From: Photobacterium sp. TY1-4
Lineage (GTDB): Bacteria > Pseudomonadota > Gammaproteobacteria > Enterobacterales > Vibrionaceae
Direction of reading: 5' to 3'
DNA: 64,000 nt
NCBI RefSeq assembly: GCF_025398175.1
Contig: NZ_CP099735.1
Span: 1,736,001 to 1,800,000 of the forward strand
Part shown: in pieces, positions 1-9,084 of the stretch
How positions within the stretch are numbered: the stretch's first letter is position 1
How the letters are laid out: every line of letters starts with the position of its first letter
Made by a program: the position numbers and the translations under genes
Notes under the pieces: model-generated
Told to the model about the DNA's origin: nothing
Database searches by the model: none
The model's input: only the letters and a program-made list of their open reading frames with translations

Positions 1-1
1 A

Positions 2-436
2 TTTGCTTCCGTCATTTACGTGCTGTTTGACCAGTTCCCGCTGTCCTCGGTTGTCAGCACCCTGTTTGTCCTGGTCTGTTTCATTACCTTCATTACGGCG
101 GCGGACTCCAACACCGATGCCATTGGCGGCCTGTGCACGGAAGGCACCGATGCCGAGCACCTGACATCGCCGCTGTGGATCAAAGCGTTCTGGGGCCTGT
201 CGATTGCGTTCGTTGCCTGGATCAGTGCCAGTTACATCGGCGTCGATGCCGTGAAAATGCTGTTCAACCTGGCCGGCCTGCCCGGGATGCTGATTGTGAT
301 TGGCGCCGGACTGTCACTCATCAAATTGATTTCTATGGTTAAGGTTGTCGACGGGAAAGCGATCCTCGAGCCCGCAACAGAGCCCGACACGGCGACCAAC
401 GTCACGCGAAACATCGCTTCATTATTTGGTAAATAA
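2..436 (+). CDS. BCCT-family osmolyte transporter, C-terminal part (5' end outside window)
   Basis: The open frame is already running at base 2 and ends with TAA at 434-436, so only about the last 144 residues are visible. They contain the BCCT segment VCFITFITAADSNTDAIGG, which matches the helix with a conserved T-x-x-D-S seen in betaine/carnitine/choline carriers, followed by two more hydrophobic helices and a short polar cytoplasmic tail. This is an inner-membrane secondary transporter for a quaternary ammonium or sulfonium compound. The aldo/keto reductase begins 12 bp after the stop, so the two are probably co-transcribed. Substrate cannot be read from this fragment; the nearby DMSP lyase makes DMSP or glycine betaine reasonable guesses. 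Confidence 0.8.
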   Translation, partial: FASVIYVLFDQFPLSSVVSTLFVLVCFITFITAADSNTDAIGGLCTEGTDAEHLTSPLWIKAFWGLSIAFVAWISASYIGVDAVKMLFNLAGLPGMLIVIGAGLSLIKLISMVKVVDGKAILEPATEPDTATNVTRNIASLFGK

Positions 437-448
437 CAAGGATTTCAC

Positions 449-1465
449 ATGGAATACGTACAACTTGGACAATCAGGGCTTCGCGTCTCCCGCCTGTGCC
501 TGGGCACCATGAACATGGGATCGAAAGCGTGGAAACCTTGGATCTTCGATGAAAAAGAAAGTGAGCCGATTATCCGTCATGCGCTGGATCACGGGGTGAA
601 CTTCATCGACCTGGCGGATTTCTACTCCACAGGGGCGGGGGAAGAGGTGGTGTGTAATGTGCTGAACCGGATTGGCCAGCGTGACCGCATGATCATTACC
701 ACCAAAGTCGGTTATGCTATGAATGATGATGTGAATGGCTACGGTCACTCACGTAAGCACATCATGGACTCGATTGACGCGTCGCTCAAGCGGATGAACA
801 TGGATTATGTCGATATCTACATGCTGCACTACTTTGATACATCGACGCCGATTGAAGAGACCATGGGCGCACTGAACGATATTGTTCGCAGCGGAAAAGC
901 GCGCTATATCGGGGTATCAACCATGTACACCTGGCAGCTGGCGAAAATCCTCCAGGTGTGTGAGCGCAATGGCTGGGCGAAGCCGATTAACATGCAGTTG
1001 CAGCTCAACTGTGCTTACCGGGAAGAAGAGCGGGAAATGATCCCATTCTGTATGGATCAGGGAATCGGGGTGTCCGTGTTTAGCCCGTTGGCGCGCGGTA
1101 TTCTGACCAATGATTTGCAATCGACCCGCAATCAGACCGACTTCTTTACCACTGAAATGTACAACGACAAAGTCTCGTTTGAGATTGCCCAGTCAGTGGC
1201 CCGAGTGGCAGAGCACCGGGGCTGCACGCCGGCGCAGATTGCGCAGGCCTGGGTGCTGTCCAAACCTCAGGTCTCTTCCATGCTGGTGGGGGCGGATACC
1301 CAAGCCCAGTTCGACAGTGCGCTGGCCGCGCTGGAAACCAGACTGACTGAGGAAGAGCTGTATGAGCTGGATCGCAACTACACTCCGTGTGATCTGATTA
1401 ATGATTACACGGCCGGGAAACGGATCCCACGCGACCCGCGTCCGGCAAAAGGTCTGTTTGCTTAA
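449..1465 (+). CDS. Aldo/keto reductase
   Basis: A 338-residue protein with a complete NAD(P)H-dependent aldo/keto reductase barrel. The catalytic tetrad is visible as D54 and Y59 (NFIDLADFYS), K86 (ITTKVGY) and H127 (YMLHYFD). The ATG has AAGGA about 8 bp upstream. Length is normal for the bacterial AKR families that reduce small aldehydes or ketones. It lies between a BCCT carrier fragment and the DMSP lyase, 12 bp after the carrier, and is closed by a clear terminator. The natural substrate is unknown; reduction of an aldehyde from osmolyte breakdown is an inference from context only. Confidence 0.85.
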   Translation: MEYVQLGQSGLRVSRLCLGTMNMGSKAWKPWIFDEKESEPIIRHALDHGVNFIDLADFYSTGAGEEVVCNVLNRIGQRDRMIITTKVGYAMNDDVNGYGHSRKHIMDSIDASLKRMNMDYVDIYMLHYFDTSTPIEETMGALNDIVRSGKARYIGVSTMYTWQLAKILQVCERNGWAKPINMQLQLNCAYREEEREMIPFCMDQGIGVSVFSPLARGILTNDLQSTRNQTDFFTTEMYNDKVSFEIAQSVARVAEHRGCTPAQIAQAWVLSKPQVSSMLVGADTQAQFDSALAALETRLTEEELYELDRNYTPCDLINDYTAGKRIPRDPRPAKGLFA

Positions 1466-1505
1466 GCCCCGCTTGGATAGTGATTACAGAGTTACCCTCT
1501 CTTTT

Positions 1506-1530
1506 GCCCCGGTTTCGCCGGGGCTTTTTT
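1506..1530 (+). terminator. Rho-independent terminator after the aldo/keto reductase
   Basis: A perfect 7-bp G+C stem (GCCCCGG at 1506-1512 with CCGGGGC at 1518-1524), a 5-nt loop and six T residues. It ends the BCCT/AKR unit. The remaining space to 1834 holds no gene and is the presumed promoter region of the dddP operon. Confidence 0.9.
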
Positions 1531-1834
1531 CGTTTCAGGATCCGCTCTGCGAGCCCGTTTCATCCACCGCCCTGGTGAGCTGCCGATAATTTACGAAATT
1601 GTTGGTTTTTTGTTTTGATTTGGCTTGTTAAAACGCTCAGCCCGAAAGTGACGGCCATCACCTTTTGTTCAAGTTTCCTGTCAGTACCTCCCCATATTGC
1701 CTGCGTTTTTACGTGAGTTCATGCGAACGATGACTTTAGCTGATTAGCCCATGAGAATTTATGAGTGTCTGGTTTGTTACATATCAATAACAATTGATGT
1801 CACTAACAAACAGCAAACATAACAAGGACAAGTG

Positions 1835-3178
1835 ATGACAATGTTAGAGACAAAATTCAGCAGTTCGAACCGTAAAATTGACCCGTCCAGACGACGCGCG
1901 ACGCAGTTTAAGCCGGACGGTTCAGCCAATGATAATGACCGCGTCGAAATTGGTCCGACGGATTTGGCTTTTGCCGAATGGGAGGCGTTAGGCCTGACCC
2001 CGCCGAACCTGGCGACCATGCGTGAATACCGTCTCGGACGCATTGTTCAGCAACTGCAGCAAAGGGATTTAGCCGGTATTTTGCTGTTTGATCCGCTCAA
2101 TATTCGCTATGCGACCGACTCCACTAACATGCAGCTGTGGATCACCCATAACCATGCACGTGCCTGCTTTGTTTCTGCCAGTGGCTATATCGTGCTGTGG
2201 GATTTCCATAACTGTGAGCACCTGTCCGCGCACCTGCCGCTGGTGAAAGAAATTCGCGGTGGGGCTTCGTTCTTTTATTTTGAAACGGGTGATCGCACCC
2301 ATGAGCATGCCGCGCACTTTGCCAAAGAAATTCAATCTCTGGTGAAAACCCATGGCGGCGACAACCAACGCATTGCGGTCGATAAAATCGAAATTGCCGG
2401 TCTGCGTGAACTGGACAAGCTGGGACTGTCCATTTTCGACGGTCAGGAAGTAATGGAGCTTGCCCGGGCGGTGAAGAATGAAGATGAGATTAACGCCATG
2501 CGTTGCTCCATTGCTTCAACCGAAATTGCGATGCGAGAAATGCAGAAAGCCACGGTGCCGGGTGTGACCGAGAATGACATCTGGTCAGTTTTGCACGCCG
2601 AGAACATCAAGCGGGGCGGGGAATGGATTGAATGCCGGATCCTGTCATCCGGTCCGAGAACCAACCCGTGGTTCCAGGAATGCGGCCCACGGGTGGTGAA
2701 AGCAGGGGAGCTGCTGGCGTTTGATACCGATCTGATCGGGCCTTATGGCTTCTGCGCTGATATCTCCCGCACCTGGCTGATTGGGAATGTGGAAGCAACA
2801 CAAGAGCAGCGGCACCTGTACCGCACTGCTTACGAGCATATCCAGCACAACATGGAGATCCTCAAACCTGGTATGACGTTCAGTGAAGTCACTGAATCGG
2901 GCTTACTGCTGCCGCCGGAATTCCGCGCGCAGCGGTATGGCGTGATGATGCACGGGGTCGGCTTGTGCGACGAATACCCGTCGATCCGTTACCCCGAAGA
3001 TCTGGCTGAGCACGGCTACAGCGGTGTCCTGGAGCCGGGGATGGCGTTGTGCGTCGAAGCTTATGTGGGTGAAGTCGGGGGGCTGGAAGGGGTCAAGCTG
3101 GAAGATCAGGTGATTATTACCGAAGACGGCTTCGAAAACCTGACCAACTATCCGTTTGAAGCTGAGCTGCTGAAATAA
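1835..3178 (+). CDS. dddP: DddP-type dimethylsulfoniopropionate (DMSP) lyase, M24 fold
   Basis: A 447-residue protein of the M24 metallopeptidase fold that I recognise as DddP, which cleaves DMSP to dimethyl sulfide and acrylate in the cytoplasm. Long stretches match the roseobacterial enzyme as I remember it, for example FDPLNIRYATDSTNMQLW and GPRTNPWFQECGPR. The six metal-ligand positions of DddP are all present: D297, D299, D309, H373, E408 and E423, each offset by two from the published Ruegeria numbering as I recall it. The ATG at 1835 is preferred over the overlapping GTG at 1832 because AAGGA then sits at the right distance. The BCCT carrier follows after 12 bp and forms an operon with it. 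A generic Xaa-Pro peptidase is the alternative but is unlikely given the match along the whole length. Confidence 0.9.
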   Translation: MTMLETKFSSSNRKIDPSRRRATQFKPDGSANDNDRVEIGPTDLAFAEWEALGLTPPNLATMREYRLGRIVQQLQQRDLAGILLFDPLNIRYATDSTNMQLWITHNHARACFVSASGYIVLWDFHNCEHLSAHLPLVKEIRGGASFFYFETGDRTHEHAAHFAKEIQSLVKTHGGDNQRIAVDKIEIAGLRELDKLGLSIFDGQEVMELARAVKNEDEINAMRCSIASTEIAMREMQKATVPGVTENDIWSVLHAENIKRGGEWIECRILSSGPRTNPWFQECGPRVVKAGELLAFDTDLIGPYGFCADISRTWLIGNVEATQEQRHLYRTAYEHIQHNMEILKPGMTFSEVTESGLLLPPEFRAQRYGVMMHGVGLCDEYPSIRYPEDLAEHGYSGVLEPGMALCVEAYVGEVGGLEGVKLEDQVIITEDGFENLTNYPFEAELLK

Positions 3179-3190
3179 GGGGAAGGGAAG

Positions 3191-4744
3191 ATGAAAGTTT
3201 CACCATGGAAGTTGCATCATAAGTCGCTGGTTTGTCTGGGGTCGCTAAGTGTGCTGGCGGTCTTTTTTGTGGCGGTCATTATTGCCCCGCAAGCCAGTAC
3301 CCAATTGTTTAACGAAATTAAAGACACCATCAGTGTTCATTTTTCCTGGTTCTATATGGGCAGTGTGGCGCTGTTTATGGCGATTCTGGCCTACTGCGCG
3401 TTCAGTTCTGCCGGGAACATCAAGCTTGGCCAGCCCGGCGATCGGCCGGAGTTTAGTTATTTTTCCTGGGGGGCGATGCTGTTCAGCACCGGGATGGGGA
3501 TTGGGTTGGTGTTCTTCGGCGTCGCTGAGCCGGTGATGCATTATATGAGCCCGCCTGTCGTGGATGCACAGTCTGACGTCGCGGTCCGCGATGCCATCAA
3601 TATTACCTTTTTCCACTGGGGCGTGAATGCCTGGGCAATCTATACCATTGTAGCTTTGGTGATCTCATATTCGGCCTATCGCAAAGGGCTGCCGATTGAA
3701 ATGAGAAGCGCGTTGTATCCGGTTCTTGGAAATAAGATTCACGGGCCGATTGGTCAATTTGTCGATATCTTTGCGGTGCTGGCAACTGTGGTGGGCATTG
3801 TGACCCCGCTTGGGTTCGGGGTGCAGCAGATCAACGCCGGGCTGGAATATGTCTTTGGCTTTGAGCAGAGCATCGACCATCAGATCTTACTGATTGCGAT
3901 CATCGGGTTTGTCACCTGCATCTCTTTGATCCTGGGCCTCAAGCGCGGCATCAAACTGCTGTCAGTGGTCAATATTGCCGTGGCGGTTGCCTTGATGCTG
4001 TACGTGTTCCTGGTTTCTGAGAGCACCTATATTCTGAACTCAACCATAGAGAATGTCGGGAACTACCTGACCAGCTTTATTCCGCTCACCTTTGAAACTT
4101 ACAGTTACAGCAACCCGGACTGGTTTTATGGCTGGACGTTATTCTACTGGGCTTGGTGGATTGCCTTTGCGGCCCCGACCGGTTTGTTCATTGCCCGTAT
4201 TTCCAAAGGCCGTACAATTCGCGAGTTTGTGGTCGGTGTGCTGGTGATCCCGGTCGGCTTTTCTATCGCCTGGATCACGGTGTTTGGCAACAGTGCGATT
4301 GATCTGATCCATAACCAGGGCGTTACCGAGCTGGGAACGGCAGTGATGGAGAACTCCTCGACAGCTTTGTTTAAGTTCTTTGAGGTGCTGTCTGAGTGGA
4401 ATATTGCCAGCTACCTGGCCCTGTTCAGTATCTTTGTCTTTTTCATTACCACCTCGGATTCCGGCACCCTGGTGATTAACACGCTGACTTCTGAGCAGCA
4501 GGAAAATGCGCCGATTTACCAGCGTGTGTTTTGGGTTGTGGCTATTTCGGTGATCACCATCATGCTGCTCCAGTCCGGTGGGATGGGGGCCATTCAGTCG
4601 GTGCTGGTGATTCTGGGATGCCCGTTCGCGGTGATTGTTACTGTGATGTGTATCGGTTTTATGAAAGATATCTTCCGGCAAGCCAAAGCGTCAGAGGCGC
4701 TGAAGTTGAGCCACGAACGGTACGCTTCAGATAAAATTTCCTAA
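3191..4744 (+). CDS. BCCT-family transporter, probable DMSP/betaine carrier
   Basis: A 517-residue, about 12-TM carrier of the betaine/choline/carnitine family. The family signature is clear: GWTLFYWAWWIAFAAPTG followed by FIARISKGRTIREF, plus GMGIGLVFFGVAEPV in the early helices. In most glycine betaine carriers the signature helix reads WWISW.PFVG; here it reads WWIAFAAPTG, so the binding region differs from the textbook version and from the other BCCT in this window. It starts 12 bp after dddP with a good ribosome site (AAGGGAAG) and ends in a strong terminator. Import of DMSP for the lyase is the obvious inference. Confidence 0.87.
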   Translation: MKVSPWKLHHKSLVCLGSLSVLAVFFVAVIIAPQASTQLFNEIKDTISVHFSWFYMGSVALFMAILAYCAFSSAGNIKLGQPGDRPEFSYFSWGAMLFSTGMGIGLVFFGVAEPVMHYMSPPVVDAQSDVAVRDAINITFFHWGVNAWAIYTIVALVISYSAYRKGLPIEMRSALYPVLGNKIHGPIGQFVDIFAVLATVVGIVTPLGFGVQQINAGLEYVFGFEQSIDHQILLIAIIGFVTCISLILGLKRGIKLLSVVNIAVAVALMLYVFLVSESTYILNSTIENVGNYLTSFIPLTFETYSYSNPDWFYGWTLFYWAWWIAFAAPTGLFIARISKGRTIREFVVGVLVIPVGFSIAWITVFGNSAIDLIHNQGVTELGTAVMENSSTALFKFFEVLSEWNIASYLALFSIFVFFITTSDSGTLVINTLTSEQQENAPIYQRVFWVVAISVITIMLLQSGGMGAIQSVLVILGCPFAVIVTVMCIGFMKDIFRQAKASEALKLSHERYASDKIS

Positions 4745-4769
4745 CTCCCGTGACGGTTGACGTCACTCC

Positions 4770-4796
4770 GATCGGCCCGGTTGGGCCGATCTTCTT
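4770..4796. terminator. Terminator between the BCCT gene and the LysR gene
   Basis: A perfect 9-bp stem, GATCGGCCC at 4770-4778 and GGGCCGATC at 4783-4791, with a 4-nt loop and a T-rich tail. It sits between convergent genes and probably serves mainly the plus-strand dddP operon. Confidence 0.85.
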
Positions 4797-5675
4797 TCAA
4801 AACAAATCCAGTGCCCGGTCTTTGAGCCACTCGCAGAAGTTATCGACTTTGCCGATCCCCAGTTTGGCGGGAGACACTTTCAGGGTGTAGCCGTAGCGGC
4901 TGCGCGCCTGCAGCGGACTGAACTGGATCAACGCCCCGCTTTTCAGTGAAAAATCAACCATATTCTGATCGACAATCGCATAGCCACTGCCGGCAATAGC
5001 CGCGTTGATCACCTGCTCCTGGGTACTCATGGTGATCCCGGGCGGGTGCCCGGCGGGCAGGGGAATATCGGCTGCCGCCAGCCAGTCGGCCCAACTGGGC
5101 AGGTGATCGCCTTTATGGCGGATATGCAGCATCCGGTGCGCATTCTGCTCCAGCTTCATGCAATCAGACAGCAGGTCCTGATTACACACCGCAATATACT
5201 TTTCGACGAACAGGATGCGATCTTTTTCGAGATGGCGGTTAATTTCCTCGAAACAGATCTCCAGATCAAAACTGACCCCTTCTTCTTTATCGGTATACAG
5301 GTGCAACTCGTACTGGGGAAAGAGCTGGGCAAAACTGCCGATCCGCGGGCTGAGCCAGCGCGAGCAGAAGGTCGGCGGGGCCAGAATCGTCAGTCGCTGG
5401 CGCAAGTTCGGATCGCGAATGGACGCGATCTCTTTCTCGATTTCAGAAAAGGACCCCTGAATGACCTGGAGCAGTTCGAGTCCGGCGGCAGTCAGTCCCA
5501 GTTTGCCGGGCGTGCGGGTAAACAGGCTGACGCCCAGGTACTCTTCCAGCTGGCGGATCTGTCGGCTGACGGCACCTTGGGTGACATTCAGGTTTCTGGC
5601 GGCCAGGGTAAAGTTCAGGCACTCGCCTGCGGCTTCAAAGACTTTCAGTGAATTGAGCGGGGGAAGTGTTCTCAC
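4797..5675 (-). CDS. LysR-family transcriptional regulator (GcvA-like)
   Basis: A 292-residue LysR regulator. The N-terminal winged helix (PPLNSLKVFEAAGECLNFT then AARNLNVTQGAVSRQIRQLE, residues about 5-45) resembles the GcvA subgroup, followed by a periplasmic-binding-like effector domain. The start is GTG at 5675, supported by AAGGA 8 bp upstream; no in-frame ATG fits. It lies between the dddP operon and the divergent aldehyde dehydrogenase, so it likely controls one or both, with an osmolyte-derived effector. The effector itself cannot be read from the sequence. Confidence 0.85.
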   Translation of the reverse strand: MRTLPPLNSLKVFEAAGECLNFTLAARNLNVTQGAVSRQIRQLEEYLGVSLFTRTPGKLGLTAAGLELLQVIQGSFSEIEKEIASIRDPNLRQRLTILAPPTFCSRWLSPRIGSFAQLFPQYELHLYTDKEEGVSFDLEICFEEINRHLEKDRILFVEKYIAVCNQDLLSDCMKLEQNAHRMLHIRHKGDHLPSWADWLAAADIPLPAGHPPGITMSTQEQVINAAIAGSGYAIVDQNMVDFSLKSGALIQFSPLQARSRYGYTLKVSPAKLGIGKVDNFCEWLKDRALDLF

Positions 5676-5813
5676 GCGAATTATCCTTCATCACAAAATG
5701 AGTACGTACAGGGTCGGCCATCGCTGTGCAGTGGGAGACACGCCTTTGAGAAGTTCAAAGAGATCAGTGTGTTAAACATAGCCCCTTTGAAGGTGCCGGG
5801 GGCATGATTATAT

Positions 5814-5829
5814 GTCATTCCGGTATGAC
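5814..5829. promoter_or_regulatory. Possible LysR operator upstream of the aldehyde dehydrogenase
   Basis: GTCAT at 5814-5818 and ATGAC at 5825-5829 form a short inverted repeat in the 238-bp divergent region between the LysR gene and the aldehyde dehydrogenase. Size and position suit a LysR binding site, but short dyads are common and this is only suggestive. Confidence 0.3.
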
Positions 5830-5913
5830 TTAGACTCGTTTGTTGCGGATATGTGAACTCACTATATTGAACCTGTTTATTACACAGGCAATGCCGGATG
5901 AGGAGAAAGCAAG

Positions 5914-7419
5914 ATGGAACAGACCCTGGCACAGGCAAAACAATGGGCGCAGGAATGGCTCGGAAAAGAAAAGCAGCAATATGTCGGTGGCCAATGGGTG
6001 TCCGGCAGCGCTGAGCTGGCGTGGGAGATCATTGACCCGAGTAACCAGCAAACCTTGTGTTCAATTGCGCTGGCTTCGGAGCAACTGGTCGAAGAAACCG
6101 CGCAGATCGCTAACGCATGTCATCAATCCGGTGTCTGGCAGGAAACCAGCCGTACAGCGCGGGCACAGATCTTACGCCAGATTGCCCAGCTCATTCGCGA
6201 CCATACCGAGCAGCTGGCGGTGCTGGAGACACTGGCCAACGGCAAGCTCATTGGGGAGTCACTGGTTGATGATATCCCGACCTGCGCCGATATTTTCGAT
6301 TACTACGCTGGTTGGACCGACAAATACTACGGGGAAACGTCGCCGGTCGATAAAGACTACCTCAACTTTACCAGCCAGGAGCCGGTGGGGGCCTGTGCGC
6401 TGATCGCGCCATGGAACTTCCCGCTGTACCAGGCGGCATTGAAACTAGCCCCGGCGCTGGCGATGGGCAATACCGTGATCCTCAAGCCGTCGGAGTTCAC
6501 CCCGCTGACTGCCATTTATCTGTTTGAACTGATCGACGCGCATCTGGAGCTGCCGGCCGGGGTGCTGAACCTGTTGGTGGCCGATGGCAAGGCCTCGAAC
6601 CATCTGACCCTGAGCGAGCATATCCACAAAGTTTCGTTCACCGGCAGTACCCCGGTGGGCCGCAAAATCATCCAGAACAGCGGGGCGTCGAACCTTAAGG
6701 CCACCACGCTGGAGCTGGGCGGCAAGTCGCCGTGTATCTTCTTTGCCGATACGCCGGATCTGGACAAAGCCGTTGATCGCGCGTTTACCGTGATGTTCTC
6801 GCACAAAGGCGAAAAATGCTCGGAGCCGACCCGCTTCCTGATCCAGGAATCAATCTACGATCAGGTGGTTGAGAAGCTCATTGCCAAAGCGGAAGCCGTT
6901 CAGTGCGGTAACCCGTTTGATCCGGCGAGCCAGCAAGGGCCGCAGTGTAACCAGGCTCAGTTCGACAAAATCATGCAGTACATCGAGATTGGCAAGCAGG
7001 AAGCCGAGCTGGTTGCCGGTGGTTATCGCGATACCACGGGCGATAACGCTGAGGGGTTCTATATCCGTCCGACGATATTCTCGCGGGTTTCGCCGACTGC
7101 GCGGATTGCCCAGGAAGAGATTTTCGGCCCGGTGCTGTGCTGTATTGCCTTTGAATCTGAGCAGGAAGCGATCGAGATTGCCAACGCGACCCCTTACGGT
7201 CTGGCAGCCGGTGTCTACACCGCGGATGTCAAACGGGCCCACCGCATGGCCAATAAGATTGATGCCGGGATGTTCTTTATCAATCGCTATGGCTGTTACG
7301 GCCTGAGCAGCCCGTTCGGCGGCTTCCGCCAGAGCGGCTGGGGCAAGGAAATGGCGATTCATTCCCTGTCGTCTTACACCAAAACCAAATGTATCTGGGT
7401 GTATCACGGCGACGATTGA
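5914..7419 (+). CDS. NAD(P)-dependent aldehyde dehydrogenase
   Basis: A 501-residue ALDH superfamily enzyme. It has the Rossmann segment APWNFPLYQA, the FTGSTPVGRKI loop, the general base glutamate near residue 267 (LELGGKSP) and the catalytic cysteine at residue 302 (HKGEKCSEPTRF). AGGAG lies 8 bp before the ATG. The region around the active cysteine resembles betaine-aldehyde-type ALDHs more than the CoA-acylating methylmalonate-semialdehyde type (DddC) of DMSP pathways. Divergent from the LysR regulator and followed by the lyase gene, it probably oxidises an aldehyde in the osmolyte pathway; the substrate is unknown. Confidence 0.85.
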   Translation: MEQTLAQAKQWAQEWLGKEKQQYVGGQWVSGSAELAWEIIDPSNQQTLCSIALASEQLVEETAQIANACHQSGVWQETSRTARAQILRQIAQLIRDHTEQLAVLETLANGKLIGESLVDDIPTCADIFDYYAGWTDKYYGETSPVDKDYLNFTSQEPVGACALIAPWNFPLYQAALKLAPALAMGNTVILKPSEFTPLTAIYLFELIDAHLELPAGVLNLLVADGKASNHLTLSEHIHKVSFTGSTPVGRKIIQNSGASNLKATTLELGGKSPCIFFADTPDLDKAVDRAFTVMFSHKGEKCSEPTRFLIQESIYDQVVEKLIAKAEAVQCGNPFDPASQQGPQCNQAQFDKIMQYIEIGKQEAELVAGGYRDTTGDNAEGFYIRPTIFSRVSPTARIAQEEIFGPVLCCIAFESEQEAIEIANATPYGLAAGVYTADVKRAHRMANKIDAGMFFINRYGCYGLSSPFGGFRQSGWGKEMAIHSLSSYTKTKCIWVYHGDD

Positions 7420-7452
7420 TCCGCCGGTCTGAAACCGTCACCAAAAAACCAA

Positions 7453-7478
7453 AGGCGCGGCAAATCCCTGTCGCGCCT
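7453..7478. other. Stem-loop between the ALDH and lyase genes
   Basis: AGGCGCG at 7453-7459 pairs with CGCGCCT at 7472-7478 across a 12-nt loop. A-runs lie upstream but there is no T-run downstream, so on the plus strand it is more likely an RNA processing or attenuating hairpin than a full terminator. Confidence 0.4.
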
Positions 7479-7497
7479 GACTGTTAGGGGGAAAGAG

Positions 7498-8844
7498 ATG
7501 ACATTTCGAACGGAAACGGACGGGATCGGCCCGATCCCGGTGCCGGAAAATGCGCTTTACGGCGCCCAGACCCAGCGCGCCCTGAACTTGTACCCGGTCG
7601 CGGGGCAGAAGACCCTGGGTGATTATCCGGCGCTCGTTAAAGGGCTGCTGGCGGTCAAAGCGACCGCGGCCCGGGTGAACCGGAATCATGGTGAGCTGGA
7701 TGCGGTGTTGGGGATGAACATTGAGATTGTGTGCCAGTCCCTGATGGAGGATTTTTCCCCCGCGCTTTTCCCGGTCCATGCCTTTCACGGCGGTGGCGGG
7801 ATTTCCACCAACATGAACCTCAATGAAGTGGTTGCCAATCTGGTCAACAGCAAGTTCTACAACCAGCCGCCGGGCAGCTATACACCGGCGCACCCCAATG
7901 ATCACATCAATCTCAACCACTCGACCAGCGATGCCCTGCAAACCGCCTGTCATCTTGCCGCGCGCGCCGAAGGTCTGGCACTGATTGAAGCGATGCACCG
8001 GCTTGAACATGCCCTGAAGTGCCTGCAACGGCAGCACCGGGGGCAGCAAAAGATTGCCCGGACCTGCCTGCAGGACGCGGTGGCGATTGATTTTGCCGAT
8101 TTTTGGGGCGGGATGCTGGCCTCTGTCGAATCGTATCGCGACAAACTGGCCCGGGCCTGCGATGGGTTGCTGGCAGTGAATCTCGGCGCCAACATCATCG
8201 GCCGGGCTGGGGATTGCTCCCCGGCGTTTGCGGCCGAGTGTATCGAGGCGCTGAACCAGACCACCAGCGGGCATTACACCCGGCACTGTAATTTCTATCA
8301 GTGCAGCCAGTCGCTTGATGCGCAGGTGGCCTTAGCGGCAGAAGTGGAAAACCTGGCGGGCTTTTTGATCAAAATGGCCAAGGATATCCGCTTGATGGCG
8401 TCCGGGCCGGAAACCGGTCTGGCCGAAATTGTACTACCGGCTGTGCAGCCGGGCTCCAGTGCGATGCCCGGCAAAGTGAATCCGACCATTCCGGAGTTCA
8501 TGGTCCAGTGCGCGATGCAGGCGATTGGGCATTGTACGACGGTGAAGCTGAGTCATGGCCACGGTGAGTTGGACTACACACCCTGGGGCATGTTGGTGAT
8601 CACCAACCTGCTTGATGCTGTTGATCACCTGACCAAAGGTGTGGCGGTGTTTGCCGATCAGTGTGTGATTGGGATCCGGCTTCATCCCGAGACCAATCAG
8701 CAGAATGTTGATTCGCTGATCCCGACCGTGATTGAACTGAAAAAGCGAATGGGTTACCAGCAAACATCGGCACTGGTGAAGCAGCTCAACGGCGACAAAG
8801 TTGCCTTGAAAGCACATCTGGCGTCGCTGATGATTTGTGAATAA
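7498..8844 (+). CDS. Fumarase/aspartase-superfamily lyase
   Basis: A 448-residue member of the fumarase/aspartase superfamily, whose enzymes eliminate fumarate (or a related acid) from a C-N or C-O bond. The signature loop GSSAMPGKVNPTIPE with its catalytic serine is intact, and MNLNEVVAN and NDHINLNHSTSDA occupy the other two conserved regions. These differ from ordinary FumC or AspA (MNVNEVIAN or MNTNEVLAN; SQS.ND replaced by NHSTSD), so it is a divergent branch and may use another substrate. The start has a strong AGGGGG ribosome site. It follows the aldehyde dehydrogenase by 78 bp and may be read with it. Confidence 0.75.
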   Translation: MTFRTETDGIGPIPVPENALYGAQTQRALNLYPVAGQKTLGDYPALVKGLLAVKATAARVNRNHGELDAVLGMNIEIVCQSLMEDFSPALFPVHAFHGGGGISTNMNLNEVVANLVNSKFYNQPPGSYTPAHPNDHINLNHSTSDALQTACHLAARAEGLALIEAMHRLEHALKCLQRQHRGQQKIARTCLQDAVAIDFADFWGGMLASVESYRDKLARACDGLLAVNLGANIIGRAGDCSPAFAAECIEALNQTTSGHYTRHCNFYQCSQSLDAQVALAAEVENLAGFLIKMAKDIRLMASGPETGLAEIVLPAVQPGSSAMPGKVNPTIPEFMVQCAMQAIGHCTTVKLSHGHGELDYTPWGMLVITNLLDAVDHLTKGVAVFADQCVIGIRLHPETNQQNVDSLIPTVIELKKRMGYQQTSALVKQLNGDKVALKAHLASLMICE

Positions 8845-8929
8845 CCAACAAACAGCGTACCCAGTCCGCCAGGTGTATTTGCCATCCGGCGGAAGGCGGG
8901 TGGGACGTTGTCGTGTGTGTGGTTCTGGC

Positions 8930-9073
8930 TTGGTGCGAAGCCCCTTGTTGGTATGAAGGCATGCCTTGGTGCGAAGCCCCTTGTTGGTATGAAGGCATGC
9001 CTTGGTGCGAAGCCTCTTGTTGGTATGAAGGCATGCCTTGGTGCGAAGCCTCTTGTTGGTATGAAGCCATGCC
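8930..9073. repeat. Four tandem copies of a 36-bp repeat
   Basis: Units at 8930-8965, 8966-9001, 9002-9037 and 9038-9073, almost identical to each other, with a degraded fifth start at 9074. Each unit begins TTGGTGCGAAGCC and ends in GGCATGCC; at most junctions a 12-bp palindrome AAGGCATGCCTT is formed (the last copy carries a change). The block fills the gap between the convergent lyase and AraC genes. There are no spacers, so it is not a CRISPR array. The open frames crossing it on both strands are by-products, since 36 is a multiple of three. Confidence 0.9.
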
Positions 9074-9084
9074 TCGGTGAAAAG

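Noticed and set aside
5914..7419. Naming the aldehyde dehydrogenase dddC
   Set aside because: The region around the active cysteine is not of the CoA-acylating methylmalonate-semialdehyde type.
8930..9073. Possible CRISPR array
   Set aside because: The units are directly adjacent with no spacers, and there are no cas genes.
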